Below are positions 35,074 to 44,027 of a DNA stretch of 64,000 bases, piece by piece. The position numbers and the translations under genes were made by a program. The stretch lies in assembly GCF_050859505.1 (NCBI RefSeq), contig NZ_CP193934.1, positions 868,001-932,000 on the forward strand. The letters are read 5' to 3'. The notes below the pieces were generated by a model. It did no database searches. It saw nothing but the letters and a program-made list of their open reading frames with translations, and was not told the DNA's origin. The DNA comes from Marinirhabdus sp050859505 (GTDB lineage: Bacteria; Bacteroidota; Bacteroidia; Flavobacteriales; Flavobacteriaceae). Positions within the stretch are counted from its first letter, which is position 1; every line of letters starts with the position of its first letter.

Positions 35074-35589
35074 TTAAATCCTTGATTTAATAAGTTTTGC
35101 AGGCACGCCACCCACAATCGTAAAAGGAGCAACATCTTTCGTCACTACTGAATTTGCTCCAACAATAGCTCCCTCTCCAACAGTTATCCCTGGTAATATA
35201 ACTACATTTCTACCTAACCAAGCGTTATTACAAATGGATACTTTTTTTATAGCAGTGTTTCCTTGTTGTACCATAGGCATCTCTATGTCGTTATGCTCAT
35301 GGGCATTCGTGTAAATTGCCGTATAGGGCGCAATCATTACATAATCCCCAATGCTTATCTCGCCTTGCAGAAAGACGTGTTCGTTAATGCGTACATAGTT
35401 TCCAATTTTCAATTTTTTAGCGTCCGAAATGTAAATGCCGTTCTCAAACTTAGAGTTAGTGTCGTTAGGCATTACTTTCAGCACTTTTGCCAGATAGCTT
35501 CTGCGCATACTGTTAAAACCACCCCACAATCTAGAATGTGGGAGCTTTTGAATAAACAGATAATAGAAGATTAGTTTCAGTTTATGCAT
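35074..35589 (-). CDS. Hexapeptide-repeat O-acetyltransferase (WcaF/WcaB-like)
   Basis: A 171-residue left-handed beta-helix transferase, probably using acetyl-CoA to acetylate a sugar of the repeat unit. Repeats run from ENGIYISDAKKLKIGNYVRI to TIVGGVPAKLIKSRI, with the catalytic-type segment IYTNAHEHNDIEMP and the GRNVVILPGITVGEGAIVGA turn. I start it at MHKLKLIFYYLF (35589); it overlaps the preceding polymerase gene's stop by 8 bases. Acceptor unknown. Confidence 0.85.
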   Translation of the reverse strand: MHKLKLIFYYLFIQKLPHSRLWGGFNSMRRSYLAKVLKVMPNDTNSKFENGIYISDAKKLKIGNYVRINEHVFLQGEISIGDYVMIAPYTAIYTNAHEHNDIEMPMVQQGNTAIKKVSICNNAWLGRNVVILPGITVGEGAIVGANSVVTKDVAPFTIVGGVPAKLIKSRI

Positions 35590-36823
35590 ACCATTTTCTA
35601 TATTTAAAAAGCGAGACATTAGCAATCATCATTGCAGTAAAGGCCATAATTACAAAACCAAAATTATTGGTAAACATAGGTGCAAAAAGTCCTAACGCCA
35701 ATAAAAATATAATTAAAAAGTTTTTCACAAACCTTCCATACACATCACGATTAATAGTGCGGGCTTCTATAATTTTATATATGAAGAGCAAAAGGAAGAT
35801 TATTCCAACTCCTATTTCAGTGAATAAACTGAACAAAAAAGCATCATAAATGGGGCCGTGAGGGTTCACTTCTTGCCAGCCTAATAGATCTCTCCCAATA
35901 TCATACCGTTCGTAAATATCTCTAGTCCATAAGGAAACCCGAGACCCCCACGTTCCAGGGCCAGAACCCCAGGGGAAATGATCTGCGTAAATTTCGGCAG
36001 ATTTCGAAATAATTTTGTACCGTACATAGTCCTTATCAAAAGCCACCGTGTTGGCAGAGGCAAAAAATGCTAGATAATATACTAGTAATCCTGTAAACAT
36101 GGTGGTGAAAAAAATGAGCCTCTTTAACCATTTGTTGATCAAATTTCTTGATGGATATGGAAAAAACACCAAAAAAATAAAAATAAAGAGCACTTCTTTT
36201 CTTGAAAAACTGAATATGCCTAACAAAATAGCCAGCACCAAAGTAACTATGTGCTTTTTCTGTATGGTTTGCTGCAACGCATAGTGACAATAATGCCAAA
36301 TGGCCACAAAAATGGTGATGAAAATAGCCAAACTTGGACCCGACCCAAAAAATGAAATCAAATAAAAATAATTAATCCCTCTTTTTACACTATGTACTCC
36401 CATATAGTTTCGAAATGTAGTATGGTCTAGTGCCTCAAAAATTCCTAAAATGGCAATAACGTAGACAAATACCGTCATTATCTTTTTAAAAGAAAGTATC
36501 GTCTGGTTCTTTGCTTCGTTGGAAAGCGTCAAAAAGTAAAAGAAATAAAAGAAAAACTGACTGTAAATTACTACTTGAAAAAAGCCTAGGGGATACACCC
36601 CTCGATAGACAACCAGTAAGCAACAATAGCCAATAAAAGCGAACATAAGCAGCGCCAAGCTATTGAGTCGTTTTCTATGTACTAAAACCAATATAAACGC
36701 CACAAAAACTGCTATACTTAAAAGTTCATTAAATATATTTATGCTCCAACCTATTTTTCTGGCCAGTTTGTCTATAAATGGTTGCAGGATGAGCAACATA
36801 AATAATAAATTCCTTAGAAGCAT
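35582..36823 (-). CDS. O-antigen polymerase-like membrane protein (Wzy-like 4)
   Basis: A 413-residue protein with about 10-11 membrane segments, starting MLLRNLLFMLLILQPFIDK, and a long periplasmic loop near residues 260-330 containing DHFPWGSGPGTWGSRVS and EVNPHGPIYDAFLFSLFTE. The PHG/H-x-x-x-D pattern in this loop resembles Wzy/EpsG-type polymerases. Its start overlaps the GT-B gene's stop by 10 bases. With three similar proteins in the same locus, its individual job is unclear. Confidence 0.75.
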   Translation of the reverse strand: MLLRNLLFMLLILQPFIDKLARKIGWSINIFNELLSIAVFVAFILVLVHRKRLNSLALLMFAFIGYCCLLVVYRGVYPLGFFQVVIYSQFFFYFFYFLTLSNEAKNQTILSFKKIMTVFVYVIAILGIFEALDHTTFRNYMGVHSVKRGINYFYLISFFGSGPSLAIFITIFVAIWHYCHYALQQTIQKKHIVTLVLAILLGIFSFSRKEVLFIFIFLVFFPYPSRNLINKWLKRLIFFTTMFTGLLVYYLAFFASANTVAFDKDYVRYKIISKSAEIYADHFPWGSGPGTWGSRVSLWTRDIYERYDIGRDLLGWQEVNPHGPIYDAFLFSLFTEIGVGIIFLLLFIYKIIEARTINRDVYGRFVKNFLIIFLLALGLFAPMFTNNFGFVIMAFTAMMIANVSLFKYRKWYA

Positions 36824-38151
36824 AAATTTGTTTTAGCTACATTCTCCAAATAGTTCGCTACAAAAAACGATTGTTCTTTATTTGCTTGTTTTCTCAAGCT
36901 CTCTTCGTTTAATAATTCGCCTTCTTCCACTACAATAGCATTCATTTTTACAACATCAAAATGATTTTTGGAAAGGTTATTCACATTAAAAAATATGGGT
37001 GCCGCTCCTAAAAATGACCCTTCAATAGCGGTTGTTGAATAAATGGTAATGTTATAGTTTGAAATTTTAAGTACTTCGTAAATATTGAAATCGTTGCGCT
37101 CAATAATATTAGGTTGCTTGGTAAATTTTGAATACTCCAAATCTGCATTTTTGGCCCTAATTATAAACAACCAATCCTTATGAAGTTGCGCTTCTTTTAG
37201 CAACCACCCTAACATTTCTTCTTCTTTAATTGCTTGTAATGTGATACAAAAGACGAAACGATAACTTTTCTTTAGATTCAGAAGTTCCTCCGGGGTTGTG
37301 TGCGCTTTTATTAATTCTAACTGAAAGCTTCCTACTGGTATAATTTGTTCGGGGTTAAAAATCAACTTAGCACTTGCCTTTTGTTTTTCATACGTTCCAA
37401 ACGATAGTAAATAATCTGGATATGCCTCTTTAAATTGTGTTTCGGCATTATAAAACGTATGTGCGTCTCCTATATACCCGTGTTGTGCTTCATAAACCTT
37501 TATTCCTAGTTCTTTAGCGGCAACTACTATCCCAACTTTGGTAAAACTACTCAAAACAAAAATAGCTTTGGGTTTTACGATTTTGAAAAAAAGTTTAAAG
37601 ACATAAATTTCTGCTAGTTTGCTTTTAAGTTCTCTTTTAATAGCGCTGGAAATATTATTTTCATTAATAATAGTGTCCAAGAGCAATTCGCTCTTAAGCT
37701 TCGTATTCACAAACTTTGAAACAATGGCAATCACGAACTTGAAAGGTAAATCTGAAATTATATTTGAAGAATATGTTTCCGTTTGTTTTAGATGTTTATC
37801 CTTTGCCCATTCAATAAAAAGACTTTTTTCTTGAAAAACTTTATCGGCCCAGGCATCAAAAAAGATATCAAAATAAGTACCGTCGAGAAGAACCCTTTTA
37901 TCGGTATTATTAAAAAAAATAAAATCGAACTTCTTTAATCGAAATAGCTGTTTTATACCTGAAAAAAAATTTATCCCTAATTGTTTCTTATTCCTTGTTC
38001 GTAGCTTATTATCATATCCAAGAGATTCTCTAATAGTTTCAAAAATAATTTTTTGTCTTAGTAGTGGCCATACTCTTCTTCCATTGAGCAATGTAATATC
38101 CTCAACCTCATAGGTATTTTCAATTGTATCCAAGATATCACTAGCGGCCAT
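36814..38151 (-). CDS. GT-B-fold capsular glycosyl- or glycerophospho-transferase-like protein
   Basis: A 445-residue soluble protein with no clear named family. The N-terminal half has SDILDTIENTYEVEDITLLNG and KKFDFIFFNNTDKRVLLDG. The middle and C-terminus read like a two-domain GT-B enzyme: KAIFVLSSFTKVGIVVAAK, VYEAQHGYIGDAH with the QHG motif seen in capsule transferases and CDP-glycerol transferases, then WLFIIRAKNADLEY and ITIYSTTAIEGSFLGAAPIFF resembling the donor-phosphate site. I start it at MAASDI (38151), giving an 11-base overlap with the flippase stop. The role as locus transferase is inference. Confidence 0.6.
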   Translation of the reverse strand: MAASDILDTIENTYEVEDITLLNGRRVWPLLRQKIIFETIRESLGYDNKLRTRNKKQLGINFFSGIKQLFRLKKFDFIFFNNTDKRVLLDGTYFDIFFDAWADKVFQEKSLFIEWAKDKHLKQTETYSSNIISDLPFKFVIAIVSKFVNTKLKSELLLDTIINENNISSAIKRELKSKLAEIYVFKLFFKIVKPKAIFVLSSFTKVGIVVAAKELGIKVYEAQHGYIGDAHTFYNAETQFKEAYPDYLLSFGTYEKQKASAKLIFNPEQIIPVGSFQLELIKAHTTPEELLNLKKSYRFVFCITLQAIKEEEMLGWLLKEAQLHKDWLFIIRAKNADLEYSKFTKQPNIIERNDFNIYEVLKISNYNITIYSTTAIEGSFLGAAPIFFNVNNLSKNHFDVVKMNAIVVEEGELLNEESLRKQANKEQSFFVANYLENVAKTNLCF

Positions 38152-39595
38152 TCTTTCTCTGCAGTATTTTTTTGAATTCGGACATATTCTTATAAACAAA
38201 TCCCGCGCTAAAAGTACCTAGAATTAACAACTTAACACAAACCACCAGCCATAGATTATAGGTTTCCAAAAAAGGTTGAAAAAAATATGGTGCCGAAGAA
38301 AGTACAGCCCCCACAAAAATAATAAAGAGAATCGCCTTTAAATTATATGGAATATGATAAATACGCTGACTAAAATAATAGGTGAGCGCCGTAAAAAAGA
38401 TCTTGGTAAGCAGGCTCGCAATGGCCGCTCCCAGAAAGCCATAGGCGTGTATTAAAAAATAATTGAGCACTATGTTTACAACCGCTCCGCTAATGGTTAG
38501 AAAGGAAAGGTATTTGGTCTTTTCCAAAAAGAAAACGCTGCTAAACGTAAAATAAAAGCCATTAATTACAAAAGCAGTTGCAATAAGTGGCGTGACTGTC
38601 CACGATGCGTGGTATGCCGGTTTGCTTATTACTTTGAGGAGCTCTGGTGCTAACCAGCTTACACAAACTGCAACCACGGCATACAAAATGACAATTTTTT
38701 GGGTTACGGCAACTATGTTTTTTTTGCTGTTGGTGTCATTTTTAACCTGGTCGAAAAACCACGGGGCATACGCCGAGTTTACTCCCAGCGAAATCATATT
38801 CACCACTTTTCCTATTTGTGAACCTACATCAAAGAGTGCCACTACGCTCAATGAATTAATAGCATTCAGCATAACCCTATCTACCATGTTCATCGCCCAA
38901 CCAGAGATATTATGCGGCAATAATGGCAATGAGTACTTTAAGACTTTCTTTAAAATTTTGGGGACAAAACACAGTGTAATTTCTTTCCGCAGCCCTATCA
39001 AGCTCATAATAAATACCAAAAAGCTAGCAATAGCATTGGCCAAAAGAGCTCCTTCAGCTTTAAAATTAAACCCTAGGATAAATATCAGGGTGAGCCCAAT
39101 CATCACCCCGAAATAGACAAAGTCCAAAACAGATGCTTTTTTAGCTTGCTGCTTTGCTCTTAATACAGATTGGTAGAAAAAATAAAGCGGTTGTAAAAAA
39201 ATACTGGCAAGTGACAGCACCACATAAGGATCAAAGGCAATGTTTTCAAAAAGGGTATCTAAAATCCACTCTTTGGTGACCAGCAGAAATAGAATGCTGA
39301 ATACCGAGAACAAGAGTATAAAAATAACACTTGTCCCGTATATTTTTTTGAGGTAGGATACATTTTCATCTTTATATTCGTAGTAATAAAATGCTACAGA
39401 GCCCCGAAATGAGAGCCCAAAGAATAAAACTAAAAAGGAAATAACCGCTGTTGCGGTGCTGATGATTCCCAGCTGTTCGGTTGCTAGAACCGTGGTGTAC
39501 ACAGGAAGCAAAAAGAAACCCAAACCACGTTGCAATAGACTGAAAAAGCTATAAATAGCAGCGTTTCTAGCTAGTTTGCTTTGTTTTTGTTTCAT
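38141..39595 (-). CDS. wzx: Oligosaccharide flippase (Wzx)
   Basis: A 484-residue MOP-superfamily transporter with about 14 membrane segments. The N-terminus (SKLARNAAIYSFFSLLQRGLGFFLLP) and the mid-protein KYSLPLLPHNISGWAMNMVDRVML match lipid-linked oligosaccharide flippases. It should move the finished repeat unit to the periplasm. It heads the block GT-B, Wzy-like 4, acetyltransferase, Wzy-like 3 and Wzy-like 2, all overlapping or nearly so. A 229-base gap upstream separates it from the lipoprotein gene. Confidence 0.9.
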   Translation of the reverse strand: MKQKQSKLARNAAIYSFFSLLQRGLGFFLLPVYTTVLATEQLGIISTATAVISFLVLFFGLSFRGSVAFYYYEYKDENVSYLKKIYGTSVIFILLFSVFSILFLLVTKEWILDTLFENIAFDPYVVLSLASIFLQPLYFFYQSVLRAKQQAKKASVLDFVYFGVMIGLTLIFILGFNFKAEGALLANAIASFLVFIMSLIGLRKEITLCFVPKILKKVLKYSLPLLPHNISGWAMNMVDRVMLNAINSLSVVALFDVGSQIGKVVNMISLGVNSAYAPWFFDQVKNDTNSKKNIVAVTQKIVILYAVVAVCVSWLAPELLKVISKPAYHASWTVTPLIATAFVINGFYFTFSSVFFLEKTKYLSFLTISGAVVNIVLNYFLIHAYGFLGAAIASLLTKIFFTALTYYFSQRIYHIPYNLKAILFIIFVGAVLSSAPYFFQPFLETYNLWLVVCVKLLILGTFSAGFVYKNMSEFKKILQRKNGR

Positions 39596-39824
39596 TATAG
39601 GAGTATTATTTTCAAGAAAATTAAAATGCTTTCACTACAGATTTTCTGGACTCCGCTTCTCCATTAATTTTTCTAAGCTATTAGCTATGTTACTTTATAT
39701 TTTACTGCCGACTATTCGAACTTATCCTCACGCTTACAGTAAACTTACGTATCTAGCAAATGGATACTGATCTTCTGGATAGGGATTAGTCAATTTTACA
39801 TTTATTAAGCGATTAAAACCATAT

Positions 39825-40607
39825 TTATAGTTTGATATATTCAAACTCATATCTTGAGCCTGCTCCGCTATCATATTTTAAAATATTATTATGAGCATCG
39901 TAAAACAAATGTGCAGAATTGATATTATACTGTTCTGTTACAATATTCCCAGCTTGGTCTTCAAAAGTAACTTTTGTATTTAAAGGAAATTTATTGCTCG
40001 TTTTCAAATTAAATGCTATAAAAAAATCATTTGAAAAATCCCTGAGACCAGGAGAAGGCATGTTATTTCCTTTGTCATGGTTGGAATATTCGAAAAACAA
40101 CGGGCCTCCATCAAAACTAATAATATTGTTTTCTGAATCTCGAACAAAACGGTCATCTTCAAAAATTCTAAATACCGAAACCCTAGAAACCTTGAATGAA
40201 TCTACATAACCATTAGTTGATCTTATTTCGGTGATAGTGTCAGTCCTGTCAGAGTTTATTAATGTAATCAAGTTGTTTTCAAGAATTACTTCATAATTTT
40301 CAACCTTGTCATATATATCATCTTCAACATCTATGAATTTTGTTATTTTAGATACTTGGCCTTCACTATATGAGATATCTAACGTTACAATTTCATAGCC
40401 TCTATTAGTAACTACTTTTGTTGGTTTTTTGTTTGAATTATACAAAACCTCTTGAGATGAAACTACTCCTAAAAAATCTGAGGTTTTGGTTGATTTACTG
40501 TAGAAGAATGTTTCTAGATTTTCCTTTTCTGATTCATCATCTTGCTCTGAACAGCTAAAGTTCAAAAAGCTATTTAAAATTACTAGTAATATAAAAGTTC
40601 GTTTCAC
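39825..40607 (-). CDS. Lipoprotein of unknown function
   Basis: A 260-residue lipoprotein (signal FILLVILNSFLNFSCSEQ, Cys near 19) with an acidic linker and repeated strand-turn units (VLYNSKKPTKVV-like, YSEGQVSKITKFIDV, RDSENNIISFDGG, YDAHNNILKYDSG) resembling YD/RHS-type or DUF4595-like lipoproteins of Bacteroidota. Function unknown. It lies 23 bases after the KdsC-like gene, at the end of the nonulosonate block. The gap 39596-39824 beyond it holds no gene I can support. Confidence 0.65.
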   Translation of the reverse strand: MKRTFILLVILNSFLNFSCSEQDDESEKENLETFFYSKSTKTSDFLGVVSSQEVLYNSNKKPTKVVTNRGYEIVTLDISYSEGQVSKITKFIDVEDDIYDKVENYEVILENNLITLINSDRTDTITEIRSTNGYVDSFKVSRVSVFRIFEDDRFVRDSENNIISFDGGPLFFEYSNHDKGNNMPSPGLRDFSNDFFIAFNLKTSNKFPLNTKVTFEDQAGNIVTEQYNINSAHLFYDAHNNILKYDSGAGSRYEFEYIKL

Positions 40608-40630
40608 GATTTTTCTTTAAAATTAAATAA

Positions 40631-41152
40631 CTACTGCCTTAAATTTTTCTCTTCTGTGTAGCGTTGCAACATAAGGTCTATACTGCTATATTTTTGAACA
40701 AAATATTCTACAAACTCACGAAAAGCACCATCACCTCCCTTAGTTTCTAACAACAAATCTACTTTATCTTTTACATACGAAGGCGCATTGCTGGGTACAG
40801 CGCTAAACCCAACGTGTTGCAGGAGTTCCAAATCGTTTATATCGTCTCCTATAAAAGCTACCTCGGCAAGTGTAATGTTATGTGCTGCACAGACTTCTTT
40901 TGCCAGCTTCAATTTATTTTTAACTCCCAGATGCACGTGTTCAACTTTCAATTTATTGGCACGGCGTTGCACAATTTGAGTATTTTCGCCTGTCATAATT
41001 ACCAAAGGAATTTCCAGATATTTTAAAAATAACACACCAACGCTATCACTGGTATTAAACCGTTTAAATTCCTGATTAGTATCATCATAATACATACTAC
41101 CATCGGTCCAGACACCATCAATATCGGTTATAACGAGTTTTGGTAAAGCCAT
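40631..41152 (-). CDS. KdsC/YrbI-family HAD phosphatase
   Basis: A 173-residue HAD enzyme of the C0 (capless) type that normally forms tetramers. Motif I is VITDIDGVWTDGSM, motif II is the Thr in VIMTGENTQ, and motif IV is FIGDDINDLELL. Relatives remove phosphate from KDO-8-phosphate or from KDN/Neu5Ac-9-phosphate. Its start overlaps the stop of the neuB-type gene by one base (TAATG), so it probably dephosphorylates the product of that synthase. This points to a phosphorylated nonulosonate route, as described for KDN in Bacteroides thetaiotaomicron. Confidence 0.88.
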   Translation of the reverse strand: MALPKLVITDIDGVWTDGSMYYDDTNQEFKRFNTSDSVGVLFLKYLEIPLVIMTGENTQIVQRRANKLKVEHVHLGVKNKLKLAKEVCAAHNITLAEVAFIGDDINDLELLQHVGFSAVPSNAPSYVKDKVDLLLETKGGDGAFREFVEYFVQKYSSIDLMLQRYTEEKNLRQ

Positions 41153-42186
41153 TATTTGAGTTTCGATTTATAGATAATTTCGTCTTTAGGCAAAGCCGCG
41201 TTTAGTTTCTTACCTAACACCTCAGCTTTATCCATCCATTTTATGCCGTCACCTGGGCTTAATAAGTGAATGTCATTAATGGTAACAATATGACCTTCTG
41301 GCAAGGCTCTAAGGGTTGCTATAGAGCGCTCTAGTTTTTCACGCGCTACTTTTACAGACTCCTCGATCTTAATTTCTTTTGTGCCAAAAGACAACTCCAA
41401 ATTTCTAATGTCACGCATCATCCTGTATATACCATCTATTTCCAGAGAACCTGCCTGGTCCGTACCTTTCATCTGGCGGTCTAAAGTAATATGTTTTTCA
41501 ATAATTTGGGCACCCATTGCTACGGCAGCTATAGGTGTTGCAATACCAATGGTGTGGTCTGAATATCCAATGGTATATTGGGGATATTTTTCTTGCAGGT
41601 ATTTGATAGTATTCAAATTTACATTTTCATACTCCGTAGGATACTGAGAAACACAGTGCAAGATTGAAATATCTTCATGATGTTTAGAAAGCACCTCTAG
41701 CGCTTCATTTAATTCTCGTTCGCCAGCCATTCCCGTAGAAACTATAATGGGAATCTTAGTTTGTGCTAGGGCGTCCAATAAGGGTAAATTGGTTAAATCT
41801 CTGGAAGCTACTTTTAACCTGTCTGGTGTAAAATTGTTTAAAATACTTAAACAACCAATGGCACATAGGGTTTCTACAAAATCCAATCCTTTCTCTTTGG
41901 CATACTGGTAGCAATCGTAATGCTGTGCATCATCTAACTCCAAGAAATCACGGTGCGCTCCATACGTCTTTCCAAAAGAGTTTGGCGTATCATACGGTCG
42001 TGACATTTGCGAAGCTGATAGCTCTTGACTTAAATCTCTTTTAGTGAGCTTAACAGCGTCCATTCTGGGTAGTTCTTTGCCAAACAATTTATCATGAACA
42101 GGTCTTGAGACCACATCTATAATTGTTTTTGCAATATCTACCGAGCCATTATGATTTTGGCCTATTTCTCCTATTACGTAGGTCAT
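41152..42186 (-). CDS. neuB: NeuB-family nonulosonate synthase
   Basis: Condenses phosphoenolpyruvate with a six-carbon sugar or sugar phosphate to give a nine-carbon ulosonic acid. The 344-residue product opens with MTYVIGEIGQNHNGS, carries the TIM-barrel residues in KVASRDLTNLPLLDAL, HCVSQYPTEYENVNLNT, GYSDHTIG and IEKHITLDRQMKGTDQ, and ends in a SAF/antifreeze-like domain (residues about 285-344, LRALPEGHIVTINDIHL, ...GDGIKW). The insertion of about 45 residues after the N-terminal motif (VHDKLFGKELPRMDAVKL) also occurs in other NeuB paralogues. Partner phosphatase is adjacent. Confidence 0.9.
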   Translation of the reverse strand: MTYVIGEIGQNHNGSVDIAKTIIDVVSRPVHDKLFGKELPRMDAVKLTKRDLSQELSASQMSRPYDTPNSFGKTYGAHRDFLELDDAQHYDCYQYAKEKGLDFVETLCAIGCLSILNNFTPDRLKVASRDLTNLPLLDALAQTKIPIIVSTGMAGERELNEALEVLSKHHEDISILHCVSQYPTEYENVNLNTIKYLQEKYPQYTIGYSDHTIGIATPIAAVAMGAQIIEKHITLDRQMKGTDQAGSLEIDGIYRMMRDIRNLELSFGTKEIKIEESVKVAREKLERSIATLRALPEGHIVTINDIHLLSPGDGIKWMDKAEVLGKKLNAALPKDEIIYKSKLK

Positions 42187-42189
42187 ATG

Positions 42190-44016
42190 TTATTGTTCTA
42201 TAAGTGTAATGTGTTTTTTTCTTCTAACATCTAATAATACAGATGCCGGTTCTTGACTTTGGTTGCTGGAATCGTGTATATTATTTTGCAATACAACAGT
42301 GGCATTCTTAGTTCTGAACTTTCTTCGGCTAGTAGTTATAATTATATCGTTCTGAGGTTGTGAACAACTGCTATCATAATCGAAAATATTATTATTTATA
42401 GTGATCGTTGCATCTCTGTTAGGCTGAATAATAAAGGGGGTGTTTTGTTCAAAACAGCCTATTACCTTATTTCCTTCTAAGGTAATATTTTCTGGTCCAT
42501 GCTTCGATTTAAAAAATTCCCAGGGAGCTTTTACAATATGAATGGCTGAAGAAATGTATCCTTTTTTTCCTGAGTCTAATACGTTATCTGTAATAGGAGT
42601 TAATTGAATAACCTTAAATGTGTTATTAGTAATAACTGCATTTGTAAACGGAGAAAGAATGCCAATGTATTTAAAATCAATAAAACTATTGCTATTTAGG
42701 GTAACCTTGTGTACAAATCCTTTGTTTTCATCCTTATTACTAAAGTTTGCTAAAACCCCAAAATCCGCATTCCTTATCGTGTTGTTTTGAATTAAGATTG
42801 AACCAATCCTTCTGTAGATAGTATCGCCCATATTATCAAAAGTTGTGGTAAACTCACTACCTCCAAAGAGCACTCCAGAACCGTACCTATCCAAATAATC
42901 AACATTTAATTGTCCGTTTTTTACCTGTTCAATAGACGGCAGTCCCACCACATCAAAATCATTGTTTTTAATTATGATGCTATCCAATATTATCTTACGG
43001 CGTATGGTATCTAAACTATCAAAGCCGTGCAGGATAAGAACGCCTGTTCTACTCGCAACACATGAAGAGTTTTGAATAGTGATATTTTCAGTGATATCGC
43101 CATCAAATAAAGTTCCTATATAAAACGCTCTATTAGCGCCTTTCAAATCAACATGGACATTGTCAATAATTACATTTTGAGCATTCACGATGGTTAATCC
43201 ATTCATCGCTGGATCTTCTAGCGCAGATTGCTCGTCCCATTCTATCGAAATGTTTTTTACTACTATATTCTGTATTGTTTTTTGTTGTGAGTTGAAAATA
43301 AAATTTCCTGTTTGATATGCTCCATCAGGAATTAATTTATTGTAATACTTCTCTGTTGTGGGTCCTTGAATTGTAAAGAGACCTCCACGCCTTGTTGATG
43401 TCTCAAAGTTTGATCTATCGAAACGCAATATTGTTTTTCTTCCTTCACCACTTACAGTTATATTGTCAAAATCAATTACAAAATCTCTAATGTAATATAC
43501 ACCTTCAGAAAAATGAAGTTCACCTCCTCCTGAGGCAGCTATATCCAGCATCATTTCTTTTGCAAGCAGATAATTTATTGAATTCTTTGAGGTCCCATCA
43601 GGTCTTGTAGGGATTTCATTTGGAATAAGCCCCCACCATTCTGGATGGTATACTTTATTCTGGAAAAAAGTAATGTTAGAAATAGAAGTCCCATCATAGG
43701 TCAAAACACCTCTATTGGTAAGATCAAAAATTTGCTGAGGCCCCACAGATACTTTTCCTCTAATATATAGAGAAGAGCTCTCATTTTCTATCTTTAACCT
43801 TCCATTGTTTTGGAATTTTAAAGTAATCCATTCTGGCACCTCAACAATTCCAGCAATCATAATCTTATCTGAAATAACGATTGTAGCTGGGGCCCTTCCT
43901 GCCTGGTTCGTTATATTTTGAGTAGTAAAAGGCATTACTTTATCCCAAACAAGATCTTGACCAAAGACCGATGCCACTGTCATGAATACAAAGAAAATTG
44001 CTACGCATCTTTTCAT
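42190..44016 (-). CDS. Secreted right-handed parallel beta-helix protein
   Basis: A 608-residue exported protein (signal MKRCVAIFFVFMTVASVFG, cleavage near QD). From about residue 150 on it shows pectate-lyase-type coils: GGGELHFSEGVYYIRDF, ITVSGEGRKTILRF, and rungs such as IIDNVHVDLKGANRAFYIG, ITIQNSSCVASRTGVLIL, IILDSIIIKNNDFDV. This fold serves pectin lyases, GH28 hydrolases and the alginate epimerase AlgG. Three bases separate it from neuB, in a biosynthetic operon, so a periplasmic polymer-modifying or protective role is more likely than catabolism. Catalytic residues cannot be assigned. Confidence 0.75.
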   Translation of the reverse strand: MKRCVAIFFVFMTVASVFGQDLVWDKVMPFTTQNITNQAGRAPATIVISDKIMIAGIVEVPEWITLKFQNNGRLKIENESSSLYIRGKVSVGPQQIFDLTNRGVLTYDGTSISNITFFQNKVYHPEWWGLIPNEIPTRPDGTSKNSINYLLAKEMMLDIAASGGGELHFSEGVYYIRDFVIDFDNITVSGEGRKTILRFDRSNFETSTRRGGLFTIQGPTTEKYYNKLIPDGAYQTGNFIFNSQQKTIQNIVVKNISIEWDEQSALEDPAMNGLTIVNAQNVIIDNVHVDLKGANRAFYIGTLFDGDITENITIQNSSCVASRTGVLILHGFDSLDTIRRKIILDSIIIKNNDFDVVGLPSIEQVKNGQLNVDYLDRYGSGVLFGGSEFTTTFDNMGDTIYRRIGSILIQNNTIRNADFGVLANFSNKDENKGFVHKVTLNSNSFIDFKYIGILSPFTNAVITNNTFKVIQLTPITDNVLDSGKKGYISSAIHIVKAPWEFFKSKHGPENITLEGNKVIGCFEQNTPFIIQPNRDATITINNNIFDYDSSCSQPQNDIIITTSRRKFRTKNATVVLQNNIHDSSNQSQEPASVLLDVRRKKHITLIEQ

Positions 44017-44027
44017 ACTAGAGTATC

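Noticed and set aside
38592..39116. A 174-codon plus-strand frame opposite the Wzx gene
   Set aside because: Antisense of a hydrophobic membrane-protein gene commonly yields long open frames; no signal, family or start context supports it.
39740..39850. A 38-codon minus-strand frame starting at 39850 in the gap below the lipoprotein gene, with a protein-like composition (TNPYPEDQYPFARYVSLL)
   Set aside because: It starts inside the lipoprotein gene in another frame, has no promoter or family match I can see, and a frame of this length is expected by chance in AT-rich DNA.
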